Source: Isoetes taiwanensis
Lineage: Eukaryota; Streptophyta; Lycopodiopsida; Isoetales; Isoetaceae
Direction: 5' to 3'
Length of the DNA: 64,000 nt
NCBI GenBank assembly: GCA_021234155.1
Contig: JAJEKV010000001.1
Span: 26,587,189-26,651,188 of the forward strand
The position numbers and the translations under genes were made by a program. The notes under the pieces are model-generated. The model ran no database searches, was not told the origin of the DNA, and saw nothing but the letters and a program-made list of their open reading frames with translations. Shown piece by piece: positions 34,721 to 46,067 of the stretch (within the stretch, counting starts at the first letter, position 1; each line of letters begins with the position of its first letter).

Positions 34721-35655
34721 TTTTTTTTCAGCGTTACCTTACCTGCGAGCCTGACTTGATGCTAGTTATGCCCTAAAGCCAGAAAACCGACCAACTGGCC
34801 TGATGCAGACAAAATTCATGCCCAGATTGACTTGATGCTAGTTATTCCCTAAAGCCAAAAATCTGCAGATGGAAATGACGCCCAGGTGCTGCCGCTGTGG
34901 ATTTGATGCTGACCCTGAAGGGGTTTACTAGCGCTTGATGCCCAGGATGGGCGGTGTGTGCCTCCGCGTAAGGAAATTCATCAAAGGAATAGGGGAGAAA
35001 TTCATTAAATATCCTCAAGGTTAATATGATGTAATAGGGGAGAAATTTCACATCTTCAACATTATAGCATATGTTTGAGAAGCATGGAGCTATATGCTAC
35101 AATGAGAGATCACATCTATTTCACAATGCCAAACCAATAATCTATTCTCAAAATGCCACATTGCCCTTATGGTTCAAATCGTCATTAATTGTGGACCCAG
35201 ATACATATTTGGCAATGTCTGAGAAGATCGTGTCACCATTTTAAGTCTAGGCCTTGATATAACAATTTGCTACAAGATTTCTTACAGATTCTACAGAAAT
35301 AGGAAAATGAAGTGCATATATTTGAATATTTGACTTCATGCAGTAAATAAGTTTAAAAGATGGGCTATTATAAAAGAGCAAAAAAGAAACATATTACGTA
35401 CATGTATATTTTGCTTCTATTTTCTTTCTCCTATTCTTCGATCTAATTAATATGATCAAGCAATGGCCCCTTCAAATTCAAGCAAATTCAAACAGCTAGG
35501 CTTGCTCTATTGTCAGTGGAGATGATTTGAGTTTTTCTCTATGCCATGTCTCTAAATCGATTGGCCCTTTTTGCAATGGAAGTTGGAGGCCATCACAAAT
35601 GCTTATTCTTGGGGTTGTTTAACTCGGACCACATTCCTTGGTGCAGCTCATAGCA
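34721..35655. other. Spacer with a short duplication
   Basis: GACTTGATGCTAGTTAT-CCCTAAAGCCA occurs at 34,752 and 34,829. Nothing codes convincingly. Confidence 0.4.
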
Positions 35656-35743
35656 AATAGAATAGAATAGAATAGTTTTTTTAACGTCCACGGAGACCAA
35701 TAGGTCATGGGACCCATACAATGGGCTAGTACAATCATTACTA
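35656..35743 (-). mobile_element. LINE E, severely 5'-truncated 3' end with (CTATT)n tail
   Basis: Four AATAG units (35,656-35,675) followed by TTTTTTTAACGTCCACGGAGACC and ATAGGTCATGGGACCCATA, ending at CATTACTA. It is the same LINE 3' end as D (38,089) and C (40,525) in minus orientation. Only about 68 bases of element remain. Confidence 0.8.
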
Positions 35744-37431
35744 CTAATTGATAAGATTCTAGATAAATAAATAATTAATTAATTAATTAATTAATTAATT
35801 AATTAGTAGCAAGTAAGATTCTTAATTGTTAATGCGCTTGCATTTTGTAATTTATTTGCAACCTTATTGGATTGCACAATATCTCACCGTGCTTAGGGTT
35901 TGGTTATGCATAGCCTACTTCATGTTGGTTCTGAAGGCTACCCACAACACAATTTGCATCCGTCGGGTTAGATTGTGTTAATGTGGAAAAAAAATTCTCC
36001 TATTTTTTGCTATCTAAATCCACTAACTAATTTCTACATTTTGCAAAATCTAGCATATGCAGGTTTGATTAGTTATGAGATCTGGCTGCGTAGAGGAAGC
36101 TGCAATTTGGTAGGGGTGGGGTTGCCTCCTTTCATGCATGCACCCCTTACCCACCCCCCACCCCCCCCTTGTAACATATATTGCAGACCGTTAAGATAAA
36201 AAATCAATGGATAAGATTTGTTTGCACTATAACAGGGCCTAACTACCACTATTTATGGGTGCAAGTGCGCGATTGGGTCTGGAATAAAAGTGTCATAATT
36301 TCCTTTTCCCATCTCTGTTTAGGACATGGACACGGGCTTTTTGGGGATGTAAAAATTTGCCACGTTTGGATCTTTGAATTGGTGGATTGTGACACAAAGA
36401 GGCGAAGACAAACCATTCGAAGATCGTTGACTTATACAAGTTGATTCATTAGAAGGCATGTAGAAGAATCTGTGAACCTGCTGTGATTGGAGAAGCCTGA
36501 CATTAAGAAACCGCCTATGCATGAGAGGCATGACCAGGAGAATTGTGATTGGAATTTTATCTGAAGAAGTTAATCTCTGCTGAAGATGTCTATTCCTAGA
36601 GATTTTGTTACAGTTGATTTGGAATTCGATTCAAGCAATTTTAATTGCAATCCCTGAAGAGGTATTGTAGGGCCCATTTATAGACAAATCGTGTGACAGA
36701 ATTCGACAATCTGAATATGGCATTTTGTTGAGCATCTCGGTTGAATATTTGCAAGAGAGGGGGAAACTTGAGATCTGGCATATACTAGGCTCAATTCTCG
36801 GCTCACAAGCTTTGTTTGTTTTAACAAAAGACACAAAAAATTGAAGAAATGTACCTCGCATTGACACAACCCGACACAATAGAAAGAAATGAACATAACT
36901 TCCGTAATCTCCCTCAGAGCTACATCAACACATCTTGAATCAAATAAAAAATTCGAATTGTTAGTATTAGTTTCATTCCCAAATTTGTCAAACATCAAGT
37001 AAGAGATCGTTTATTCCGATGCCATGTTTGAAAGATCACTTATTACAATGGCAAATTTGGGCACATGAAAATTGCATGGCCTTTCATATTCTACCTTTGA
37101 CAAGCAAATCTGCTCGGAATCGCATCTCCAACAGCCATCTTTGTGGAAACATGTTCTGCGATGTCAATCCTACTTTCTCCGGATCTCGCAGAGGCAAAGC
37201 ATCACTTGAAACAGCTTCGTAAGTAAGGCAGCATCGCAATAACAGGGCGCAAGGGCAAAAGTATGCTGGTGGGGTACAAAAAAACGCGACCCCAGCACTT
37301 AGATCAGCACCCTGCACCTACTATTCTAACATAATATTCCATTTGTCATTCATCGGAGCTGTTATATGTTTCTATTGATTACCTAATTACCCAAGGGTAG
37401 AATCCTCATTTATGGTGCATTTCCTATGTTA
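35744..37431. other. Spacer, no identified gene
   Basis: Contains a (TTAA)n run of about nine units at 35,773-35,807 and a C-rich run at 36,150-36,172. Open stretches on both strands lack motifs. Confidence 0.4.
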
Positions 37432-37866
37432 TGTTGGTATTATGTTGTTGTTCGTATTGATGGTGGATGAGCCACCCTTCGTGGTGGCATATTAATTATT
37501 TGTATTCTTGCCAGGTGCTAACATGTATGTATGCTTTCGCTATATAGGATTTCCATAGAAGGCGTGGGACGAATGACGCCTCCGTGTCCTTCACCCGGAC
37601 ACTTGGCCATCACAAATGGTCCGAGTCAGACGAAGGGCCTTTCCATGGTGATGGAGTCGCCATGGGAGGGGAATTTCCCATATTTATACGCTGGGAGCAT
37701 CGTATAGGTTCGGATCATAATCCTTCTTCCATTGCTCTCTTGTCTCCTTGAATTAACCTAGGTAATATATGTACACCCACAATTTCATAGTTGCCTACAT
37801 TAACATTATACCTACACCTGCTAATGCCATGAACCATTAGGTCTAGAAATACCAAGCATACACGCA
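37432..37866 (+). mobile_element. Possible solo or truncated LTR (copia-like)
   Basis: The segment starts TGTTGG and ends CA. It has a TATTTATA box at 37,681-37,688 and an AATTAA signal about 70 bases later. Two bases after its end comes TGGTATCA (37,868-37,875), the first eight bases of a primer-binding site for initiator Met-tRNA. The match then breaks (CCTAGG). No second LTR or gag-pol is seen, and the boundaries are guessed. Confidence 0.35.
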
Positions 37867-37967
37867 ATGGTATCACCTAGGTTTTAGTGTTTCTTTGGTT
37901 TCTTGAAAAGACTCATGAGCCAATGCATGTGTGACGATGGTAGAGAAACACTTATCATTGACAATGA

Positions 37968-38037
37968 TTTTTTTTTTTTTTTGAATATCTAGAGATGTTG
38001 ACTGTATAATGTGCACAACACTGGAGTGCACACTGTT
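37968..38037 (-). repeat. Poly(A)-tailed short repeat with GTGCAC hairpin, copy 1
   Basis: A T-run followed by GAATATCTAGAGATGTTGACTG and TATAATGTGCACAACACTGG then AGTGCACACTG. TGTGCAC and GTGCACA can pair. The same 55 bases recur at 50,055-50,109. The T-run marks a minus-strand poly(A) end. Confidence 0.7.
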
Positions 38038-38068
38038 GGTAGCCGGAAACTGGCTTATGGGAAGAAAG
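38034..38068 (-). repeat. 35-bp segment shared with the Helitron fragment junction at 57,498
   Basis: TTGGTAGCCGGAAACTGGCTTATGGGAAGAAAGAA matches 57,498-57,532 at all but two positions. At 57.5 kb it borders the Helitron reading frame; here it borders the LINE D tail, so both sites share a break-point sequence. Confidence 0.7.
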
Positions 38069-38545
38069 AATAGAATAGAATAGAATAGTTTTTTTAACAT
38101 CCACGGAGACCAATAGGTCATGGGACCCATAGAATGGGCTAGTACAATCATTACTAAAAAACCACTGCCTCGAAAGGTTTTCAAGGGAAAAACCTTTGTA
38201 GTAATGATGATACTAGACAAGCAGAGATAATGGCTACTGAGGGCTCAGTAATTGCAGACGTTTATCTAGAACCTCAAGTATGTATAATGCCAAGTCATGC
38301 ACAGATGGTGCTCTGAGAAGTTGTGGAAGCGTGGAATGGAATGCTAAGGTCAAAAAATGATTCTGGACTATCTCAAAAGCAGGGCAACTCAGAAGAGTAT
38401 GGCTTTCATCTTCAATAACCTGTAACTGGCAACAGGCACATAGCCTCGCTTCTCGCAGCAATTGCGGCCGCTCTTATCTACCTGTCTCAATCCGTAGCCT
38501 GTGGGACCCCGTGCGAATTGATGCAATAGCTACAAGCTTGTTCCT
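38069..38545 (-). mobile_element. LINE D, 5'-truncated copy with (CTATT)n tail
   Basis: Minus strand. The tail is four AATAG units (38,069-38,088), then TTTTTTTAACATCCACGGAG and the common 3' UTR. The coding end (about 38,470-38,234) reads LCACCQLQVIEDESHTLLSC with PAFEIVQ, the CxxC-H-C domain, preceded out of frame by IASIRTGSHRLRIETGR. A stop separates the two. The 5' break is close to the start of exon 1 of the neighbouring RT unit. Confidence 0.85.
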
Positions 38546-38550
38546 GGACA

Positions 38551-38940
38551 ATGAAGCAAGCAAATAAGCTTGGGGCCCTGGTGCCAAGGTGGGATTTATG
38601 TGTGCATGATAATGACCAGTTTTCACTTGGTCTAAATAGATCCACCGTAGCTAAGCTGGAAATGGAGAAGAATAAAGCTGAAAAGAGAAGAAAAATTTTT
38701 GATTTCCATAAGCCTACTATGGGGCTTAGCAACAATGCTGGCAATGAGAACAGACAAGAGAATATGGGCAGCAATGCACAAATTGTGCAAGAATGTAATG
38801 ACAGTTTCACTGGTTTCCTTGAGAAGGGCAAAGATAAGGGAAAGGCACCGGAAATCATAGTTGTAGACAGCTTTACGGGCAATAGTCTTGATAATCCGGA
38901 GCCTATTAATGCTGATCTCAACCTCGGCGGCTTCAACCAG
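38551..38940 (+). CDS. RT element exon 1, charged N-terminal region
   Basis: 130 codons from ATG 38,551, ending GGFNQ at a perfect AAG/CAG-type donor (CAACCAG then GTTTGATT). The protein is hydrophilic, with a Lys/Glu-rich stretch (LEMEKNKAEKRRKIFDFHKP) that may be a nuclear signal or a helix, and a Lys-rich linker (EKGKDKGKAPEIIVVD). There is no known domain. The N-terminus is uncertain because LINE D ends almost at this ATG. Unit 3 carries the same exon from the AEKRRK part onward (62,281-62,550) with indels. Unit 2 lacks most of it. Confidence 0.5.
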
Positions 38941-40305
38941 GTTTGATTAGTCAAGATTTTGAGCAGTTGAACATTTAACCTGAAACACTTGTTATAATTT
39001 GTTCTACCCTGATAGGATGCCTTTTAAGCTTTATAGCATGATAGGTTATGACCATGGAAGAATGCTTGCAGTATAGTATTCTGTTTTTCGTAGTAGCTCT
39101 ACAGGAGGAAACTGGTCTTTAATGACAAGATAAGATATTTAGGATGAGTTCACCTTAATACCTCACTGATTTTCTTATAAGCTAACTTTGTATGGTTTAT
39201 TCGATCCACTTAGATATACTTACATATCTGATTCTGTTTTGGATATACCGGATCTAAAATACTAGGGAAATTTACTATAAGTTTCAAATATGTGTACTTA
39301 TGTGTGGTAAAGGGCGTTAAGCCGGATAGATTCAATGCTTACCTGTTGGCAACTTTTGGTTTTACCCTTTTTAGGCTAATGTTCAAATGGTTTTGCTGCA
39401 GGTAACCGAGTCTATCCTTCCATTTCATTTGTTTTCAGCGGACAAACTGGATGTGACCTCTACTTTGTGGTGCTTTCTAAAACCTTGCTGAAGTTTTGAA
39501 TCAGAGCTACAAGACCTTATAATTCTCTGTTTTGAGACAACAACTTTATACTACTATGTCTCTTGTTTAGGTGTTAAACTTATGATATTATATTTCTTGC
39601 TGATTTTGGTTTATATACTTATCTTTGGCGTATTCATGGGTTATCTTTGTTAAAACTTAAAATTTTATCTTGTTAAGAACATGAAAGATGCTGGAAATAC
39701 TATGGTTCATATTTTGGTTAAAAACATGTGATCTTTTGTGCTATGGGAATTTATACTCTGGATGACTTTTTGAACTGGGTTGCCTTTAATACATAAACTA
39801 GTGCAAATATGAATGATCATGTGATTTCGAAAAATTGCTGACTGATTTTTTGTCTTTGCCTTAATTGATTTGTACTTTGTTACTTATTTAATACCATGAT
39901 AGACTAGATGATTATCAATGATATTGTATCTTGTTAGATTTAACTTTGGTAATATTATGGTTTATTCGTTTATATTCTTCTTAAATTGATTCTAGCATAC
40001 AAATTTCCGTTGATTGTACATAGTTGACCTTGTATATTGTCCCGTGACAGATTTTAGTCTCGTTTTTTCTTGAATATCCTTATCAGGGCCTAGATCTAGA
40101 TACCACCTTGTCTATTTCTAGGATTGCAATTGTAGGGTTTTATTTTTCCAAATGGAACTATAAGACCTAAGTCTGTTGTTTCCTATGGTCTTAACAGTCA
40201 AAAAAGGTTTTTTAATGTTACTCCAATTCCTGAGTTTAACTTGGGACCCTGGTTTGGATGTAAGGTGTCTCTTTGATTCTTACTAATATTCTTACTTATT
40301 TGCAG
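38941..40305 (+). other. RT element intron 1 (GT-AG, phase 0)
   Basis: The donor is CAG followed by GTTTGATTAG, the acceptor TTACTTATTTGCAG before AAGACTGG. It is T-rich and free of open frames, as plant introns are. The 3' portion is conserved in units 2 and 3 at about 97 percent by eye. Bases 40,021-40,221 of unit 1 are absent from both other units. Confidence 0.75.
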
Positions 40306-40502
40306 AAGACTGGACCAAATCCCAAGCCTTTTATTGATGATGATAACTTCAACAACTACTGGATCAAAGGGCTAATACTGCTACACTATAATGAGTGCAA
40401 CATTACTAGTCCCAATACTGCTGTGCAGACCCTGATCACCTGCATCAAAAACAAAGAAGTACATGATTATATTGTCTACAAAGAAAAAAGTCTTGTTGAG
40501 AA
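40306..40502 (+). pseudogene. RT element exon 2, first part (cut by LINE C)
   Basis: Begins KTGPNPKPFIDDDNFNNYWI and continues to YKEKSLVEK, where LINE C interrupts it. The frame resumes at 46,068. In unit 2 the same exon is uninterrupted (60,055 on), which dates LINE C after the unit duplication or shows it hit only this copy. Confidence 0.75.
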
Positions 40503-40524
40503 GGAAGGAAGGAAGGAAGGAAGG
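40497..40524. repeat. (GGAA)n tail of LINE C
   Basis: Six AAGG units at the junction of exon 2 and LINE C. The pre-insertion site, seen in unit 2, reads TTGAGAAGGACAAATC, so the tail may have been templated by AGAAGGA of the target. Confidence 0.7.
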
Positions 40525-40736
40525 TACTTTTATCGTCCACGGAGACCAATCGGTCTATGGGACCCAATACAAAAATGCAGCAAGCGGATTACTGCTCGGA
40601 TTAAAAAACCCCCGCCCCGAAGGGTTTTCGAGGGAAAAGCCGTGGCAGCAATCAGCCTGCTGACAAACTGTCGTAACATATAAAATGCAGAAACACCCAA
40701 ATATATACAGTCATGCACCGCACCCGTAGTGCCTAA

Positions 40737-41366
40737 TCAGCGGGCAGCCAGGCGGGGGCAAAGGTGACCTCGCAGGTCCAGTACCTCCTGAATGTACGAC
40801 CCCAGGGCACGTACTGACGGTGTGTTCATCAGCAAATGTAAGGGCAAGTCCGGCCGTACTAAGGGAGCGTATCTGGCCCGGATCTGACTGAACGCTGGGC
40901 AACTCTGGAAAGTGTGAGACTCATCCTCAATGGCACCCGTTTGACAGCACTGACAGAGCCTGTCCTGGCGGGGCTCCCCAATCCACCTGCCCGTCTCGAT
41001 GCGAAGATGGTGGGCACCTGTGCGAATGGAGGCAATGAGTCTGCGCTTTTTCAGGGGCAGCTGGGAACGCAGGTAGAGCTGTGGGCCCCGGGCTAACACG
41101 GGGTTGATGTGCTCCTTGTAATGGGCCGTTTTGACCTGCTCTAGAGCGCCGGGGTCCCAGAGCTTGCCAAGGAAACAAGCGTCTAGGTACTCCCGCAGGC
41201 TGTCACGATCGGCCGCTGTGTCCACCTGCACGCATCTGTGCTCCTGCACGTTCCATCTGGCGAACCACTGATCTCTCTTACCCCTCCAACAGGCCCTAAG
41301 CCGCTGCGGACCCATTGCCACAGTGTAAGCCAGGTGCGGGAGCCGAGCATCACCCATAGTAACCAC
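40737..41366 (-). pseudogene. LINE C ORF2 C-terminal region with CxxC-H-C domain
   Basis: A 209-codon open stretch contains RRLIASIRTGAHHLRIETGR followed by LCQCCQTGAIEDESHTFQSC and PAFSQIRARYAP, the same zinc-binding end as LINEs B and D. It is the best preserved part of ORF2; upstream frames are shifted. Confidence 0.8.
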
Positions 41367-41564
41367 TTTCTGATCCAGTTTCCTGCAGCAGAATCTGATA
41401 GGGGACTGAAGGTTTCACCCCAAGTGCCCGTGCCAAAAATGCCTTCTGCACCTGCTCCAAGTCATTCCAGGTCGCCAAAGAGACGACCGGGCCCCAAACC
41501 TCGACCCGTCTGAAGGGCCGGGCTCGACCGGTGCCCTCTAACAGATGTGACCCGATGGCCCCAA

Positions 41565-43150
41565 TCATAGAGCTCTGCACAGTGATTGTTGTTCTCGCAT
41601 GGCATAAAGCGCTTTCGGCCTGGCTGTCACCACATAGCGGATAGGCGCCTCAGCCCGAGGCGGGAGGGGAACTCCACCCCTAGGTACTTGTAGGTGGGCG
41701 TGATGTCCACAGTTGTCCCCGATATGTGAGTCACGGGAGGCATGGGGTGGCGTGAAGAGGATATGAGAACCACCACCGGTCTTGGCCGATTCACGCGCAT
41801 GTCGTAGCGACAAAATGTGTCTAGGGCATCCGGATGAGGCTGCATAGCAGGGGTGTGGGCGGCCGGGCCAACATCGTCCGCGATAGATGAGTGGCCCGGA
41901 TGACCGGTGCAAAAGTCGTATGCCATCCCCCATGCTTTCGGTAAGCGGGGCTCTAAGCCGATCAATGTAGAGGCCAAAAGTGTTGGCGAGGGGGGCAACC
42001 ACTGCCGACCCGATACTATTGGTGAATGCTTGGCCCGTCGGCCGCATCCCGCCAAAACAACTCTCATACAACCTTGTATATGGCATTACGCACGGGCAGC
42101 GGAGCCCCGGTTGACCTTGAGCCTAGCCCATAGCTTTTCCCCGAACCGTATCAAAAGCCTTCGCGAAGTCCACAAAGCAAACAATACAAGTCTGCCGATG
42201 ATTCCGGGCCGTCTTCAATCGATGCCGCGGTGTAAAGATATGGTCAATTGTTGAGTGGCGGGGTCTAAAGCACACTTTGTGTGAGGGCTTCGCACATCTG
42301 CGCTGCCCTCGCCAATAGGGTCAATCGCTGCTTGCTTCGAGAATGCCGACCAATAGTTTGGCAAATACCGAATCGACCATGATCGTCCGGGTAATTGGTC
42401 GGACAAAGGTGGGTCGCCCGCCTTTGTGAATGGGAACAACCCCGCTTGTGGTCCATTATCGGGAGACCTTCCCCGCAATGCTCATTGAACAGGGTAGTGA
42501 GGACCGGCACAAGCGGCCGCCCTGCCCATTTGAGTAACTTCGGCCTGCATACCATCGAGGTCACCGCCTCCCATTAGCCACCGTTCGCGGGCCCTCCTCA
42601 ACATCCTCCTCCACGAGAACCAATGGGGAGCCATCCCGGGGGGGTATGGGCGACGCTGGCCCCACAGTGAGTCATAGAGTCGCCAAGTCTTACGCTTCCA
42701 CCGCCCGGTGTGATGTCCCCAGAGGGTTGGCTGGCCTTGGGCACTCTGCGCCAAAAGGTTCGAGGATGAGTGTCCAGCAGGGCCGAACATCTCCCCACGA
42801 TGCACGGCAAGGTACCGCCTTTGTCTCCTTCGGATGGGCGCCATGCGTGGTGGTGGCCTCGCAAGCGGGTACCGGATCCGAATGTGACGGAGCTGCCGCT
42901 ATGTTCTTTACACTCCGCATCAAACCATCGGTTATGCGGGAATGTTGTCACCAAAGGCGACGCGGGGGGGGAGGGCTGCCAAAGCACCTCCGTCCGGCAG
43001 ATCCCGTAAGAGCGAAGTCGGTTGGTCTGCTCGCTGCTCTAGTGTGGAGGTCCGCAGAATTACCGGGAGGGCGCCCATGAGCATCTCGGGCGTAGTCCTC
43101 TGCACTGCTCATAATCTAGTCTCAACCGAGGGCCGGGGGTCGGCATAGTG
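41565..43150 (-). pseudogene. LINE C reverse transcriptase region, fragmented
   Basis: Readable blocks in changing frames are NRWFDAECKEH (about 42,930), CFVDFAKAFDTVRGKAMG (about 42,180-42,125), FGLYIDRLRAPL (about 41,980) and IADDV (about 41,880), the last corresponding to YADD with Ile replacing Tyr. At least four frameshifts separate them. Confidence 0.75.
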
Positions 43151-43159
43151 GGGGTTCCC

Positions 43160-43999
43160 GCGGCTTGCCAAACCAGGTCCAAATAAAGTGGGAGGTGATC
43201 CGAGTCGACCTCCTCATCCCGGCTCGCTCATGCCCACCCTAAACGCCACTGATGAGATGCATATCTTGTGCAACTACGAGCACATAGTCCACCACACTAG
43301 ACCCTCCCCACGATTGTCACATGCATGTGCACTTGCGAGAATCGGCCACCGTGACGTGCCATTGCAAATTATCAAGTCAAAATACCACATAGCAGGAGCA
43401 AATCGTCGCAAAGCGAAAGTGACCTGGCCGTCATCCGATCCTCGTGGCGGGGTTGCTTCACGTAGCGAAGGCGCAGGACATCGTCGGCCCGAGGGGTCAA
43501 GTCGCATGGGCTGCTCTACTCTGTCCGGTGCATTGAAATCTCCAAGAAGGACGACCCTACCCAACTGCTGGTGCTGCTGTATGTCATCATATAGATCGAC
43601 ATAAGGGTCCATCCTATCCGCATCGGGGTGGCTGCGATAGAAGGTGCTCTCTGCGTGAGGGAAATAACAGGCGGCCAGAAAAAGAGGGTTGCCACTGGTA
43701 TTATGCACACGAACCCACAAGTACCCAGGTTGTGTCCGCGTGTTCCGGAGGGTAACCCGAATGTGCCAAGGTTGTCCGGGTAGTAGCAAGCCACTCCACC
43801 ATGACCCCTCCGTCCCTCCGCATGGTATTGAAGATCGAGAAATGTTGGTAACCCGTGCAGATCGGAGCAAAACGTGCCCAAGATGCTCCCATGTCTCCAT
43901 GAGAAAGATGAGATCCATATCGGCTGCCACGGAGTTCAGACTGTCCCCCTTCTGCCAAGGGAAGCCTCGACAATTCCATGAGACCACCCGGAGGCACAA
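43160..43999 (-). pseudogene. LINE C endonuclease domain
   Basis: The apurinic-endonuclease-like domain opens with LRVVSWNCRGFPWQKGD, then LIFLMETWEH (catalytic Glu), VVLLGDFNAPDRVEQP, and after a frameshift SSVVDYVLVVAQ and SDHLPLYLDL (catalytic Asp-His) at about 43,190. All catalytic blocks are recognisable, unlike LINE B where SDH is changed. Confidence 0.85.
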
Positions 44000-44599
44000 T
44001 TCCTATTTGTCGGCCAGGGATGGTATGCACGTACTGAAGTCAGCGGGAGGACGGGAAGCAGGGCCGAAAGTGAGAAGTAGATGGAGCGGAGGCAGCATGT
44101 GGATGAGAGGGCGTGGGTCGTGAGGGAGCAGGAGTAGGAGCAGGAGAAGGGGGGGCCGTGGTAGGAGAAGCGGGGTGGCCCACGCAACCGCGGTTGGGGC
44201 TGCGTCTTCTGCAGCGATGGGCCGCCGGAAAATGTGCATCCCGCCCGAACCAATCTGCGGCACCCCCCGGTGGCGAATGCCTCGACCGACAAGCTCCTCG
44301 CCTCGCTGCGTGCCTCGTTGCACGGTGTGAGGTCTCGGTCCACGCATGCGGATGTCCCCTTCAAAGATCCGACCACGGGCGCAATATGGCATCACGCACC
44401 TGTGCATCCACAACCGTGAATATGACAATGCGGTCACGACCTGGGTGCTGAGCCCCATGACGGGCTGCTCGAGAAATGTGAACTGGCCCCGGAAATGTCA
44501 TCCATTGAGAATGTGTGTCCCGGATGTTGTGGGCGAGACTCTCCCCTCGGCGTTGCTCGCATGCCTCGAACTACCGTGACAGGGCCTCTCCGCCAAGGC

Positions 44600-45620
44600 C
44601 TCGAGTTCTCAAGGCCTGCGGGTCAAAGGTGGGCGAGGGCCGGGTCCCGTGGCCGGGGTGGTGGTGGTGGCCGGGATGGCGGGAGTGGCTGGAGGCGGGG
44701 GCAGCAAGTCTTGGGGACTTGGCCACGGGCGGAGGCCGTGGGCGGGTAGCGGTCTGAGCCGCGTTCTCGGTCGTGTGAAGTCGGGAGCACAGCTCTTGCA
44801 GGGCCTGCTGCCGCTTGGCCATCTCCCTGCCTGCACTGCTTGTTCGCGGTGACTATGAACCTCGGTAGGGGAGACCCCAGCTCGTCTATGGATGGTTGCC
44901 CGCAACCCCGGAGCTCCGTGCTCACGAGTAGCGAGGCGTGCTTTCGAGCCCCAAAGACACGGGCGTCGAGGGCCGGGTTTGCTGTTCCGATCATACTCTG
45001 AAGATCCCGAAGCTTTGTCTGGCTGTCTGCAAGAGCAGCCTGCTCCCGTGCCATGGTGGTGGCTGCCTCCACCTCTGGCCCGGCCGGTGACACCGTGACC
45101 ATCGCCTCTCTCGTGCATTGCGCTCCCTCTCTGTGTCATGGTGTCGAGTGATGAACCACGAGTCTAGGGCGGCCCGCATGTCGGCGACCTCTCCCCGCCT
45201 TTGTTGCCGCTCGAAGTGTGCCAGGCCAAGGCCATCTTCCACATGCAGCGTGCGGGTCTCCAAACCTGTGATGCGGTTCTTCTCGACCACCATTTGCCTT
45301 TTGAGCACATGGGATGCCGAGGACTCCATCTCCACTGTCATGCCAGCCAGGCGGGCACTGTTAGCCTCAATACGAGCATTGTTAGCCTCCACTCCCGCTT
45401 TGACGTGGCTCCAATTCTATGTCGAGGCAGGAGTTCCTATGTGGTCTGAGCAATCAATTCCTTCCGGCCGGGCTGGCCTCGCTGAGGGGGCCTTAGCCTT
45501 AGCCCGAGCCTCCTTCTTCATGGAGGATGACTCTCCCCTGTCCATGATGGCTGATCGGGACCGTTTGTGCGGCGGCCCCTCGCCTTGGGTTGGTCCATCT
45601 TCTGTGGCCATGACTTCCAA
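44600..45620 (-). pseudogene. LINE C ORF1 region, coiled-coil protein
   Basis: From ATG 45,620 (MEVMATEDGPTQGEGPPHKR) the frame is basic and Ala/Lys-rich. A second frame (45,392-44,991) carries a coiled-coil-like stretch (ANNARIEANSARLAGMTVEM and VVEKNRITGLETRTLHVEDG). The remainder is Pro/Arg-rich and low in information. Several frameshifts divide it. The position and coiled coil make it the ORF1 of LINE C, but no RRM is readable. Confidence 0.5.
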
Positions 45621-45940
45621 AGTTTGAGGGGTCTCTGGCTGTGGAAAGGGAGCTTAGAATCCAATTTGGGGACTCAAGAACGCGGGCAGAGCACCTTTTG
45701 GGGGTGTGGGGGTTTTGGGGTTCCAAAGTTTGAGGGGTCTCTGGCTGCTTAAAGGGTGCTTAGAATCCAATTTGGGGACTCGAAAAGGCGCCGAGCACCT
45801 TTCTGGGGTTTGGGGGTTTTGGGGGTTGCCAAAGTTTAAGGGGTCTCTGGCTGCTTAAAGGGTGCTTAGAATCCAATTTGGGGACTCAAAAAGGCGGGCA
45901 GAGCACCTTTTGGGGGTTTGGGGGTTTTGGGTCTAGAGAG
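45617..45940 (-). repeat. Three tandem monomers of about 106 bp (LINE C 5' UTR)
   Basis: Units starting CCAAAGTTTGAGGGGTCTC at about 45,617, 45,722 and 45,829 contain TTAGAATCCAATTTGGGGACTC and a G-rich end (GGGGGTTTTGGG). They lie at the 5' end of minus-strand LINE C, matching the position of the monomers in LINE B. Confidence 0.85.
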
Positions 45941-46067
45941 AGATTGTAAACCCTAGAGAGAGAAAGCCAGAAAGGGGCAAATCAAGGGGGTCTATGCAAG
46001 GGGAGTGAGGGCGCTAGAGAGAGGGAGTAGGGCGCTGGGGAGGGCTCAAAATGTTAAGGGGAAGGTT

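Larger units (their letters stand above)
40503..46067 (-). mobile_element. LINE C, GC-rich full-length non-LTR element (decayed)
   Basis: Minus strand, about 5.5 kb, inserted in exon 2 of RT unit 1. Order from its 5' end: tandem monomers (45,940-45,617), ORF1 (45,620-44,600), endonuclease (43,999-43,160), RT (about 43,000-41,600), C-terminal Cys/His domain (41,366-40,737), 3' UTR and (TTCC)n tail. GC content is visibly far above the flanks (near 58 percent against 35-40). Many frameshifts. The domain order and 3' UTR phrase (GGTCTCCGTGGACGATAAAA) tie it to LINEs A, B, D, E. The insertion site is known from the empty copy in unit 2, but a clean target-site duplication is not visible. Confidence 0.85.

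Noticed and set aside
38487-38954. 155-codon minus-strand frame
   Set aside because: Antisense shadow of RT element exon 1, whose splice donor and unit 3 homology support the plus strand.
42598-45627. Numerous long open frames on the plus strand across LINE C
   Set aside because: High GC content makes stops rare; the minus strand carries the endonuclease, RT and Cys/His motifs.
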